NCBI GenBank assembly: GCA_964550855.1
Contig: CAZKBQ010000003.1
Coordinates: 62,001 to 126,000, forward strand
DNA: 64,000 nt
Source of the DNA: JAGOBP01 sp964550855
Lineage (GTDB): Bacteria > Chloroflexota > Anaerolineae > Fen-1058
Direction of reading: 5' to 3'
Position numbers and translations under genes: made by a program. The notes under the pieces are model-generated. The model saw nothing but the letters and a program-made list of their open reading frames with translations, was not told the DNA's origin and made no database searches. Below, piece after piece: positions 44,501 through 52,891 of this stretch (positions are counted from its first letter, which is position 1; the number at the start of each line of letters is the position of its first letter).

Positions 44501-47500
44501 ATGCGTAGCCTGCGCGTCGTCATCACCATCGTGTTGTCACTGGCCGCCCTGTGGCTGCTCCGCCCGTCCGTGGAGGCGCGCCAGACAGCGACGCCGACAC
44601 CGGCGGCCCAACCGGCTGATTGGCCGCCTGAACTCCGCCGCAAGCTGCACCCGGATCTAATTCGCGCGTTGCGATCGGGCGAGACAACCGATCAACTGCG
44701 CGTGCAGATCGTCATGCGCGATCAGCTTGATCTCGGCGTCAAGCGCAGCCGCGCCGGGTTGATCGTCGATCTGCAAACGCTGGCCGATCGATCTCAGGCC
44801 GGGATCCGCGCGGTGCTCGATCGGGCGGTGCAGGCCCGGCAGGCCGCCGAGGTGCGCCCGCTGTGGATCAACAACTCGATCGCCGCGCAGGTCGATCGGG
44901 CGGTGTTGATCGAACTGGCCGCCCGTGACGATGTCGCGCTGATCAAGCCGGACGCCTACCGCCAGTGGATCGATCCCGCGTGGCGCTTGACTCCAATCAC
45001 CAACTTCCAACTTCCAACCTCGGTCGAATGGGGCATCGCCAAGATCCGCGCCGATCTGGTGTGGTCGGCGCTGGACATCACCGGCACCGGCGTGGTGGTG
45101 GCCAACATGGACACCGGCGTGGACGGACAGCATCCCGAGCTGCAGCCGTCGTATCGCGGCTACAACCCTAAGGGTTTACCCGTACATTGGGGCAACTGGT
45201 TCGATGCCACCGGCTTTCCCAGCCAGTATCCGTACGACGGCAACGGTCATGGTACGCATACGATGGGCACGCTGGTGGCCGGCGACGGCCTGGGCGTGGC
45301 GCCCGGCGCCCGATGGATCGCGGTGCGCGTGCTCGATTCCAGCGGCGGCGGACTGGACAGCTGGATTCACGCGGGCTTCCAGTGGATTCTGGCCCCGGGC
45401 GGCGATCCGGCGCGCGCGCCGGACGTGATGAACAATTCGTGGGGCACACCCATCGGGGCCTACGCCGAGTATCAGCCGGACGTGCAGGCGCTGAACGCCG
45501 CGGGCATCATCGCCATTTTTGCGGCCGGCAACACCGGCCCCGGCGCGAGCACGGTGTATGCCCCGGCCTCTTACCCCGAATCGTTCAGCGTGGGCGCAGT
45601 GGACGACGAAGACCTCATCGCCAATTTCTCCAGCCGCGGGCCGTCGCCGTTTGGGCCGATCAAGCCGGAGATCGTGGGGCCGGGTGTGGGTGTGCGTTCC
45701 ACCTTTCCGGGCGGCGGCTATGCCATCGGCGACGGTACGTCGATGGCGACGCCGCACGTGGCCGGCGTGGTGGCGCTGATGAAGTCGGCCGCGCCCGATC
45801 TCACCATCGCTCAGGCGCGCTACGCGCTGACCACCACCGCGCAGCACGTTGTCAGTGCGACTTATCCTGACAATCGCTATGGCTGGGGGCGGGTGGACGC
45901 CTACGCGGCGGTGCTGGCCGTGGCCCACACCGGCCAGATCACCGGCGTCATCACGCGCGGCGACAACGACGCACCGCTGGCCGGAGCGCGCATTTTTGCA
46001 GAGTCGCTGGACGGTCGTCGCGCCGAAGCAGCCAGCGCCGCCGACGGCACGTATCAACTGTTTGCGGGCGCGGGCATTTATCAGCTGACATTCTCTGCTT
46101 TTGGTTTTGCGCCCGAAGTGCGCGCCAATGTGGTGGTCATCAGCAATACGGTGACCCGCCGCGACGCCGTGCTGTCACCGCTGGCCACCGGCACGCTGAC
46201 GGGCAAGCTGACCGACCTGACCGGCACGCAGCAACTGACCGGCCAGATCTGGGTGCCGGGTTCGCCCGTATCCGTCACCGTGACGGGGCACTTTCAGCTG
46301 GCCCTGCCGGCTGGCACGCACACCGTGCAGGCGCACGCGGCCGGTCATCGCATCATGACCGCGACCGTCACCATCGAGGCCGATCACACGACCACGCGCG
46401 ATTTTGCCCTGCCGGCCGCCCCGTCGATTTTGCTGGTGGACAGCGGGCGCTATTACCTGCGCAGCCAGATCGGCTATTACCGCGAGGCGCTGGACGATCT
46501 GGGTTATCCGTATGACTACTGGCCGATTCGTGACACGCTGACCGATGTGCCCACTTCGGCCACGCTGCGCGCCTACGGAGCCGTCATCTGGTCGTCGCCG
46601 CTGGATGCGCCAGGCGCGGTCGGGGCCGGTCGCGCTCTGGATAACTACTTAGCGTCCGGCGGCCGGCTGTTCTTGAGCGGGCAGGACGTGGCCTATTTTG
46701 ACGCCTACTGGGGCGAGCCGTACCTGGTCAAGCGGCTGCTGGCCGATCTGGCGTCGGACAATGCGCCCACGCGCGCGCTGACCGGCACGCAGCAGTTTGC
46801 GGGGCAGACCATCACCATCGCCGGCGCGGGCGGCGCCGACAACCAGTTCGCGCCCGACGTCATCCGCTCGCTCAAGCCCGAATACACTGACGACGCCTTT
46901 GATTACGCGCCGGGCCAGTCGGGCGGACAGACCGTGGGCGTCTGCCGGCCGTATCGGGGCGTATACTTATCGTACGGCTTCGAGGCCATTACTGATCGGG
47001 CGGCACGCGATGCCGTGCTAGGGCGCGCGCTGGATGTGCTGATGCGGCCGCCGCACGGGCAGGAACTGCGCTTCAGCCCGCCGCCCGACATGCTCATCGG
47101 CGCGCCCGGGCAGACGGTGACCGCCACGCTGGAGCTGCACAGCCTGGCCGAAAGCGTGCCGTCAACCAGCGTGCAGATCGACGTGCAGTCAACGTGGCCG
47201 CTGGCCCTCAGTCCCGCTCGCTTTGTGCTGGCCGGCTGCAAGTCGCAGCCGCTCGATGTCTCGATTACGATTCCGGCGGATGCGCCGCCGGACGCGCGCG
47301 CGGCCATCACGCTAACGGCCACCCCGATCGATCCGCCCGGCCCGCCGGTCACCGTGACACTGCCGGTCAAGGCCCGCGCCTCGGTGCTGTTTATCGAAGA
47401 CGACATCTGGTATCACACCCTGGAAGAGCCGATCTATCTGGCCGCCCTGCAGGCCAACGGCCTGTCCGCCGACACGTATCTGGTGCCCGGCTCGTGGGCC

Positions 47501-48709
47501 GGGCCCGAGCCGCCCGTGCCGCCGCTCGACCGGCTGCGCACCTATCCGCTGGTGATCTGGCTGACCGGCTACGATTCGTATTTACCCTTATCGCCCAACA
47601 ACGAACAGCTGCTGGCCGCGTACACGGCCGGCGGCGGCGCCCTGCTGTTGTCGGGCCAGGACTACCTGAACCAGGCCGGGCCGAATGCCTTTGCGCGCGA
47701 GGTGCTGGGCGTGCTGGGGGCCAGCTACGATTTGTCGGCGACGCTGGTCAGCGGCCCGGCCGGCGGCCGCTTCGACGGTTTTGACCGGCTGCCGGTGACG
47801 CTGCCCTATCGCAATTATACGGACGCACTGGCGCCGCAGCCCGGCGCCGAAGTGCTGCTGATTGGTCAGCACGGCTGGCCGGTGGCGCTGGGTCAGCGTT
47901 ATGGCATGGGGCGGGTGGCGTTTACGACGGTGGGCGTGGAAGGGCTGCCCGCCAACCGGCAGGCCGAGGCCATGACGCGCTTCATCGGTTTTTTGTCGCG
48001 GCTGGGCGACTCGCGCGCCGCGTTCAGCCCGGCGCAAGCCGTGACGGGCGAGCGCGTGACGCTGACTGTCACCGCGACCAACAGCAGCGCGACCGACATC
48101 GCGAGCGCGGCCTTCACGGTGACGACGCCGGCCGGCCTGACACCGGTGGATGCATCACCAGTGACGTGGCGCGGCCCGCTGACGGCCGGGCAAAGCGTGA
48201 CGTGCGCCGCCGAATTTACGGTGACGGCCGGCGGCCTGCTTACGGCGCCCATCGAGTGGGCGGATGAAGATCGCGGCTGGCGCTTCAGCACCCCGGCGCG
48301 GCTGGACGTGGATCGGGCGGCCTTCGCCGTCTCGATCGAGCCGTCGCAGCCCGACGTGCGCGCGCGAGAGATTGTGACGTGGACGGTGCAGCTGCACAAT
48401 CTGGGCGCGCAGGCGGCCGACCCCGTGCTCAGCGCGCAGCTGCCGTTCGACTTGGCCGCCATCAGCGGCACGGTGCGGGCCAGCAGCGGCCTCGTCACAT
48501 ACCTGACGCGCACCATCACGTGGATGGGCGCGCTGCCGGCCGGCGGCGTCGTCACCGTGACGTATCAAATGACGGCGCCGAAGTCGCTGCAACCGGCGCA
48601 GCTGTATTCCAGCGCGCAGTTGACGTGGAACGATGAGACGTGGCAGGCGGGCGGCTGGCTGCGCAGCGGGCCGTGGCTGGCCTATCTGCCGATTATGCCG
48701 AAACGGTGA
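44501..48709 (+). CDS. Large secreted subtilisin-like (S8) serine protease
   Basis: A 1402-residue exoprotease with a signal peptide (about residues 1-26). The triad is visible: Asp204 (NMDTGVDG), His250 (GHGTH), Ser414 (GTSMATPH), with AAGN for the oxyanion hole. After it come carboxypeptidase-regulatory-like repeats (about 480-640), two Rossmann-like segments starting ILLVDSGRYYLRS and VLFIEDDIWYH, and a C-terminal DUF11/CARDB-like region. It ends in YLPIMPKR, with no LPXTG signal. TATAAT (44489-44494) lies 6 nt before the ATG, so the transcript is probably leaderless. It degrades extracellular protein. Confidence 0.93.
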   Translation: MRSLRVVITIVLSLAALWLLRPSVEARQTATPTPAAQPADWPPELRRKLHPDLIRALRSGETTDQLRVQIVMRDQLDLGVKRSRAGLIVDLQTLADRSQAGIRAVLDRAVQARQAAEVRPLWINNSIAAQVDRAVLIELAARDDVALIKPDAYRQWIDPAWRLTPITNFQLPTSVEWGIAKIRADLVWSALDITGTGVVVANMDTGVDGQHPELQPSYRGYNPKGLPVHWGNWFDATGFPSQYPYDGNGHGTHTMGTLVAGDGLGVAPGARWIAVRVLDSSGGGLDSWIHAGFQWILAPGGDPARAPDVMNNSWGTPIGAYAEYQPDVQALNAAGIIAIFAAGNTGPGASTVYAPASYPESFSVGAVDDEDLIANFSSRGPSPFGPIKPEIVGPGVGVRSTFPGGGYAIGDGTSMATPHVAGVVALMKSAAPDLTIAQARYALTTTAQHVVSATYPDNRYGWGRVDAYAAVLAVAHTGQITGVITRGDNDAPLAGARIFAESLDGRRAEAASAADGTYQLFAGAGIYQLTFSAFGFAPEVRANVVVISNTVTRRDAVLSPLATGTLTGKLTDLTGTQQLTGQIWVPGSPVSVTVTGHFQLALPAGTHTVQAHAAGHRIMTATVTIEADHTTTRDFALPAAPSILLVDSGRYYLRSQIGYYREALDDLGYPYDYWPIRDTLTDVPTSATLRAYGAVIWSSPLDAPGAVGAGRALDNYLASGGRLFLSGQDVAYFDAYWGEPYLVKRLLADLASDNAPTRALTGTQQFAGQTITIAGAGGADNQFAPDVIRSLKPEYTDDAFDYAPGQSGGQTVGVCRPYRGVYLSYGFEAITDRAARDAVLGRALDVLMRPPHGQELRFSPPPDMLIGAPGQTVTATLELHSLAESVPSTSVQIDVQSTWPLALSPARFVLAGCKSQPLDVSITIPADAPPDARAAITLTATPIDPPGPPVTVTLPVKARASVLFIEDDIWYHTLEEPIYLAALQANGLSADTYLVPGSWAGPEPPVPPLDRLRTYPLVIWLTGYDSYLPLSPNNEQLLAAYTAGGGALLLSGQDYLNQAGPNAFAREVLGVLGASYDLSATLVSGPAGGRFDGFDRLPVTLPYRNYTDALAPQPGAEVLLIGQHGWPVALGQRYGMGRVAFTTVGVEGLPANRQAEAMTRFIGFLSRLGDSRAAFSPAQAVTGERVTLTVTATNSSATDIASAAFTVTTPAGLTPVDASPVTWRGPLTAGQSVTCAAEFTVTAGGLLTAPIEWADEDRGWRFSTPARLDVDRAAFAVSIEPSQPDVRAREIVTWTVQLHNLGAQAADPVLSAQLPFDLAAISGTVRASSGLVTYLTRTITWMGALPAGGVVTVTYQMTAPKSLQPAQLYSSAQLTWNDETWQAGGWLRSGPWLAYLPIMPKR

Positions 48710-48789
48710 GAAAACCGATCGGGGGGCAGACACCGGCGGCTGCGCCTGCCGGCAGCAGCCCGCCCAAATGGACAGCAGGCAGGCTTAGC

Positions 48790-49740
48790 ATGATTCCTGA
48801 TCGCTCAACTGAATTTCGCGCGCGGCTGAAGGCCGGGCGCCCGCTGCGGCTGGACGGCGCCACGGGCACCGAACTCGATCGGCGCGGCGTGGACACCTCG
48901 CTGCCGCTGTGGTCGGCGCGGGCGCTGCTGATCGCGCCGTCGATCGTTCAGCAGATCCACTTAGATTATCTGAACGCGGGCGCGGAGCTCGTGACCACCA
49001 ACACCTTTCGCACGCATCGCCGCACGCTGGCGCGCGCCGGCGTCGGCGAGCGCGCGCGCGAGTTGACGCAGCTGGCGGTGCAGCTGGCGCGTGCGGCGGT
49101 AACGCAGAGCGGCCGGGCCGCTTTCGTCGCCGGTTCGATGTCGCCGCTGGAAGATTGCTACTCGCCGCAGCTGGTGCCGCCCGACGCGGAACTGCGCGCC
49201 GAGCACGGCGAGATGGCGCGTGATCTGGCCGAGGCCGGCTGCGATGTGCTGTTGGTGGAAACGATGAATTCGATTCGGGAGGCGGTGATTGCGGCCGGGG
49301 CGGCGCGGGCCACCGGCCTGCCGGTGTGCGTGAGTTTCGTCGTGGGGCCGGGCGGCCGCCCGCCCGATCAGCCGACGACCGCCCAGCTCGATGAGGCCGC
49401 TCCGATGCGGCTGTTGAGCGGCGAGACGATAACGGCGGCGGTAGCCGCGCTGCGTGAGCTGTCGCCAGACGTGATCATGGTCAACTGCGTGCCGCTGGCC
49501 TACATCGAGCGGGCCTTTGACGAGCTGCGCGCGGCCCATAACGGCCCGATCGGTCTGTATGCCAACGTCGGCCACGCTGACGATGTGACCGGCTGGACGC
49601 TGACGGATGAGGTGCAGCCGGAGGCATATGCGCGTCGCGCCCGGCAGTGGCTTGAACAGGGCGCGGCCATCGTCGGCGGCTGCTGCGGCACGTCGCCCGC
49701 TCACATGGCGGCGATTGAAGCAGTGATGAGCGAGAAGTGA
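48790..49740 (+). CDS. Homocysteine S-methyltransferase family protein
   Basis: The family moves a methyl group to homocysteine to make methionine. The 316-residue single-domain protein has LDGATGTELDRRG at the N-terminus, TNTFRTHRR, and the zinc-binding cysteines: VNCVP (about residue 235) and GGCCGT near the C-terminus. It lacks the folate, cobalamin and activation domains of MetH, so it resembles MmuM/BhmT-type enzymes, which use S-methylmethionine or a similar donor. The ATG at 48790 gives the normal N-terminus. The 3' end of the gene runs into a heptamer array. Confidence 0.88.
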   Translation: MIPDRSTEFRARLKAGRPLRLDGATGTELDRRGVDTSLPLWSARALLIAPSIVQQIHLDYLNAGAELVTTNTFRTHRRTLARAGVGERARELTQLAVQLARAAVTQSGRAAFVAGSMSPLEDCYSPQLVPPDAELRAEHGEMARDLAEAGCDVLLVETMNSIREAVIAAGAARATGLPVCVSFVVGPGGRPPDQPTTAQLDEAAPMRLLSGETITAAVAALRELSPDVIMVNCVPLAYIERAFDELRAAHNGPIGLYANVGHADDVTGWTLTDEVQPEAYARRARQWLEQGAAIVGGCCGTSPAHMAAIEAVMSEK

Positions 49741-49768
49741 CGAGTGATGAGTGATGAGTGACGAGTGA
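49720..49768. repeat. Seven-unit heptamer array spanning a stop codon
   Basis: Seven consecutive 7-nt units of the form (T/C)GAGTGA and variants. The first three encode the C-terminus of the methyltransferase, and the rest lie in the gap before the HAD gene. Because the period is 7, the array shifts through all reading frames and supplies the stop codon TGA. Confidence 0.8.
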
Positions 49769-49774
49769 GGTTTC

Positions 49775-50410
49775 ATGATCAAAGCTTTGATAACTGATTT
49801 TGGTGGTGTGCTGGTGCGGACCAAGACCGATCGGTCGCGGCGCGAACTGGAGCAGCGCCTGGGCCGGGCGCCGCACTCGCTGGAGCGGGATATTTTTGCC
49901 AGCGAACTGTCGGTGAGCGCGCAGCGCGGCGCGATCACGGAAGAGCAGTTCTGGCGCGAAATTGAGGCGTGGTTTGATCTGCCCCGCTTTGGCCTGAGCG
50001 GCCGGGACTTCCGCGACGAGTTTTTTCGCGATGATTTTCTGGATCTCGAATTGGTCGATCTGATCCGCGACGTGCGGCCGGCTGTGAAGACCGGGCTGAT
50101 CAGCAATGCGTGGAGCGGCCTGCGCGGCATGCTGCAGACGGTGTTTCCCATCCAGGATGCCTTTGACGCGCTGGTGATCTCGGCCGAGGAGAAGCTGCTG
50201 AAGCCCGACGCGCGCATCTATCAACTGGCGCTGGAGCGGCTGGGCGTGCGCGCCGACGAGGCGATCTTTCTGGACGACTTTCCGGTTAACGTCGAGGCGG
50301 CCAACGCGCTGGGGCTGCACGGCGTCCACTTTAGAACGAGCGAACAGGCGCAGCACGACATCCGCGCGCTGTTGGCCGGCTCGCCGGCCGGCACGCCGAA
50401 AGACCGCTAG
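49775..50410 (+). CDS. HAD-superfamily hydrolase
   Basis: A 211-residue phosphatase-like protein with the HAD motifs: nucleophile Asp in ITDFGGVL (residues 6-13), LISNAW for motif II, Lys in LLKPDARIY, and FLDDFPVNVEAA for motif IV. The DFGGVL start is typical of the HAD-IA group related to epoxide-hydrolase N-terminal phosphatases. The substrate is unknown, probably a small phosphate ester. GAGG precedes the ATG. The next gene begins 3 bp later. Confidence 0.88.
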   Translation: MIKALITDFGGVLVRTKTDRSRRELEQRLGRAPHSLERDIFASELSVSAQRGAITEEQFWREIEAWFDLPRFGLSGRDFRDEFFRDDFLDLELVDLIRDVRPAVKTGLISNAWSGLRGMLQTVFPIQDAFDALVISAEEKLLKPDARIYQLALERLGVRADEAIFLDDFPVNVEAANALGLHGVHFRTSEQAQHDIRALLAGSPAGTPKDR

Positions 50411-50413
50411 GCG

Positions 50414-50944
50414 ATGGCCGTCGTCGGGGTGGTGGCCGATACGCACGTGCCGCAGCGCCTGCCGCGCCTGCCGGCCAATTTGAAGTCTGCGCTGCGCGGC
50501 GTCGATTTGATCTTGCACGCCGGGGACATCAATGCGCGAGAGGTGCTGATCGAATTGGCCGAGATCGCGCCGGTGCAGGCCGTGGCCGGCAACGCCGATC
50601 TGTTTGGGCACGGCCTGCCGCTGACGCGCGTCGTGGAGATCGAGGGCCGGCGCATCGGGCTGGTGCACGGTCACGGCGGCTGGGCGCGCTATCTAATGGG
50701 CAAGGTGCGCGATCAGCTGCGCTACAGCGAGGAGTATTACGTGCGCATCGCGCAGCGGTCGTTCGGGCCGGTGGATGCGATCGTGTTTGGGCACACCCAT
50801 CGGATGTTTTGCCAGACGCGGGCGGGCGTATTGTTGTTTAATCCCGGCCCGGTGGCGCCCGACTATTATCAAACCGATCGCCCGCAGATCGGCCTGCTGC
50901 ACGTCGAGGCTGATCGGATTGTGGCGGAAGTAATCGCCCTGTAA
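50414..50944 (+). CDS. YfcE/MJ0936-type metallophosphoesterase
   Basis: A 176-residue single-domain calcineurin-like phosphoesterase. Metal ligands appear in ADTHV, HAGDI, GNAD, HGHGG and GHTH, in the order of the YfcE family. These enzymes hydrolyse phosphodiesters, often with Mn2+, with unclear natural substrates. It starts 3 bp after the HAD gene with no visible Shine-Dalgarno, which indicates coupled translation of two small phosphatases. Confidence 0.92.
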   Translation: MAVVGVVADTHVPQRLPRLPANLKSALRGVDLILHAGDINAREVLIELAEIAPVQAVAGNADLFGHGLPLTRVVEIEGRRIGLVHGHGGWARYLMGKVRDQLRYSEEYYVRIAQRSFGPVDAIVFGHTHRMFCQTRAGVLLFNPGPVAPDYYQTDRPQIGLLHVEADRIVAEVIAL

Positions 50945-51022
50945 CGCGGCTGTAACGGCCGGTTGATTGGCGATTGGGTTGATCTGTTGTACAATGCCGT
51001 CAGGTTGATCGGACGAGCCGGC

Positions 51023-51799
51023 ATGGATCAGGTACTGATTTCTGTCGAACATTTTGGCGATCTGGAGGCGCACCTGGCCGTTGCCCGTCAGCTGGGTCTG
51101 GGCTTGGAGTTGCAGGAGTTTTCCGAGCCCGGGGTGCTGGACGGCGACTGGCGCGGCCTGCTGGATCGATATGTGCGCGCGCTGGACGGGTTTGACGGCC
51201 TGCGCGCCATGCACGGCGCGTACATTGATCTGGTAAGCGGCAGCCCGGACGCGCGGCTGGTGGCGCTGACCCGCGAGCGGTACGTGCACAACCTGGCGAT
51301 TGCGCGCGAACTGGGCGTGAGGTACGTCGACTTTCACGCGAATTACCTGCCGCTGGTCGATCATCCCAGTTACCTGCCGGGCTGGGTGGAACGACAGGTG
51401 GCCTTCTGGTCGCCGCTGGCCGAGCAGGCAGAGCGCGACGGCGTGATTCTGCTGCTGGAAAACATGTGGGAGCCGGCCCCGTCGATCATCGGCAGTATTC
51501 TGGAGCGGGTACACTCGCCGCATTTGCAGGCCTGCCTGGATGTGGGCCATGCCGTGCTATATTCGCATCTGCCGATCAGCGAGTGGATCAGGCAACTGGG
51601 CGAGCAGCTGATTTACACGCATCTGCACAACAATCACGGCACCACCGACGAGCATTTGGCGTTTGGCGACGGCGTGATTGACTTCCCCGAACTGCTGGAC
51701 GCGCTGCGCGCGCTGCCCCGGCCTCCGTTGTTCAGTCTGGAACTGCCCAACTTGGAATTGATCAAAGACAGTCTGCCGTATTTGAAATTGGATCAGTAG
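51023..51799 (+). CDS. Sugar phosphate isomerase/epimerase (TIM barrel, AP2EC family)
   Basis: A 258-residue TIM-barrel protein. Metal-binding residues are seen in FHANYLPL, LLLENMWEP, CLDVGHA, YTHLHNNHG and FSLELPN, the usual Glu/Asp/His/Glu set of the xylose-isomerase-like family. It could be an isomerase, epimerase or dehydratase; sequence alone does not decide. I chose the ATG at 51023; TACAAT at 50990-50995 is the likely -10. The longer frame from 50963 contains the promoter. Confidence 0.85.
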   Translation: MDQVLISVEHFGDLEAHLAVARQLGLGLELQEFSEPGVLDGDWRGLLDRYVRALDGFDGLRAMHGAYIDLVSGSPDARLVALTRERYVHNLAIARELGVRYVDFHANYLPLVDHPSYLPGWVERQVAFWSPLAEQAERDGVILLLENMWEPAPSIIGSILERVHSPHLQACLDVGHAVLYSHLPISEWIRQLGEQLIYTHLHNNHGTTDEHLAFGDGVIDFPELLDALRALPRPPLFSLELPNLELIKDSLPYLKLDQ

Positions 51800-51988
51800 C
51801 GCGGTTTCGTTTTGAGTGGGGCCTGCGCGCAGCGTCAGGTCCAAAGGTGCGCTTCGTGTCGGGCCGCCAGTCTGGGCAGGCGGCTGGATTTCGGCTTGAA
51901 GCTGCTGATTCTCAAGAAGCGTGGGGGAATGACAGAGCCGCCAATCCAAGTGGAATTTGCTTTGGGTGACGCCCGCCCGAAATGAAAA

Positions 51989-52015
51989 CAGCGCGACTCG
52001 ATGAGAGTCGCGCTG
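51989..52015 (-). terminator. Intrinsic terminator of the 52038 gene
   Basis: CAGCGCGACTC (51989-51999) pairs perfectly with GAGTCGCGCTG (52005-52015) over 5 nt. On the minus strand TTTTCATTT follows. The rest of the gap 51800-51988 shows no gene or repeat I can support. Confidence 0.85.
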
Positions 52016-52037
52016 TGCGTTGGACGAGCGGGCGGCT

Positions 52038-52340
52038 TCAGCCTTTTTTGTCGTGCAGTTTGCGCCCCAGGTCTTTGGGCCAGTCCACCACTTTGCGAGT
52101 GGGCTTGGCCTCGACGACGTGCTTCATGGCGGCGGTGATTTCGCCGGCGTCATAACCGTCCAATTTGGCGGCCAGCGAATCGAGCGCGGCGCGCTCGTCG
52201 GCCGAGAGGTCGCGCCCGGTCTGTACTTCCAGGTTGGCGATGGCGAGCAGCAGCGCCTGCTGATCGGGCGTGAGCTGATCGGCATGTTTGAGCAGCCAGC
52301 GGGCTTTGCCCGCCGTGAACAACGCATCGGGTTCGGTCAT
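52038..52340 (-). CDS. Small hypothetical protein (100 aa)
   Basis: A soluble, helix-rich protein. The N-terminal 60 residues carry LLKHADQLTPDQQALLLAIANLE, typical of a helical bundle, and the C-terminus is basic (WPKDLGRKLHDKKG). I know of no function. Support for a real gene comes from GAGG 6 nt before the ATG, TATAAT at 52361-52366 upstream, and its own terminator. It is probably cytoplasmic. Confidence 0.7.
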   Translation of the reverse strand: MTEPDALFTAGKARWLLKHADQLTPDQQALLLAIANLEVQTGRDLSADERAALDSLAAKLDGYDAGEITAAMKHVVEAKPTRKVVDWPKDLGRKLHDKKG

Positions 52341-52445
52341 GTCCGCCTCACTTGCGGCTGATTATACCGCATTTCTTCACGGCCTTTGGAACGTCACGCG
52401 CACCGGCGCGCAGCGTCACGCGTAGTGCGCAAGACGCCGATCGCC

Positions 52446-52868
52446 TTACGACTTGATCAACTGTTGAAACTCGGCCGGCAGCGAATGTACATTGCCCTGC
52501 CGGTCGATGAGCACGAGTTTGACGCTGCCGGTGACCAGCCGCTGCCGTGTGTCGGCGTTGACGATCTCGTAGCCGAAGGTGAGCGCGCGACTGCGCAGCG
52601 ATTCGATCCGCGTGCGGACGGTGACGCGCTCGTTATAATGCGCGGGCGACAGATAACGCACGTTGACCTCGGTGACGGCCAGCGCATAGCCGCGCCGCTC
52701 CAGCCCCACGTAGTCCAGCCGCTTTTGCCGCATGAACTCCGAGCGGCCTTCCTCCATCCAGATCACGTACTGGCTGTGATGGACGATGCCCATCTGATCG
52801 GTTTCGGCGTAGCGCACGTAGAACGTCGTCTCAACCCATTGGTCATTGGTCATTTGCTCATTGGTCAT
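52446..52868 (-). CDS. Acyl-CoA thioesterase, 4HBT/YbgC family
   Basis: A 140-residue hot-dog-fold enzyme that hydrolyses acyl-CoA thioesters. The catalytic Asp is in RYAETDQMGIVHHSQY, the YbgC/4-hydroxybenzoyl-CoA thioesterase signature. The C-terminal half (LTFGYEIVNADTRQRLVTGSVKLVLID) completes the fold. The first ten residues (MTNEQMTNDQ) are encoded by a heptamer-repeat array, so the ATG at 52868 or 52853 may be used; the conserved protein starts near WVETTFYVRY. The substrate is unknown. Confidence 0.88.
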   Translation of the reverse strand: MTNEQMTNDQWVETTFYVRYAETDQMGIVHHSQYVIWMEEGRSEFMRQKRLDYVGLERRGYALAVTEVNVRYLSPAHYNERVTVRTRIESLRSRALTFGYEIVNADTRQRLVTGSVKLVLIDRQGNVHSLPAEFQQLIKS

Positions 52869-52890
52869 TGTGCATTACCCATTGTTCATG
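52834..52890. repeat. Heptamer array forming the thioesterase start region
   Basis: Eight units, mostly 7 nt, of the form NNNCATT (GGTCATT three times, ACCCATT twice, one 8-nt TGCTCATT). On the minus strand the unit reads AATGACC, so it supplies repeated ATG codons for the thioesterase. It fills the gap to the ABC transporter stop codon. Confidence 0.8.
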
Positions 52891-52891
52891 A

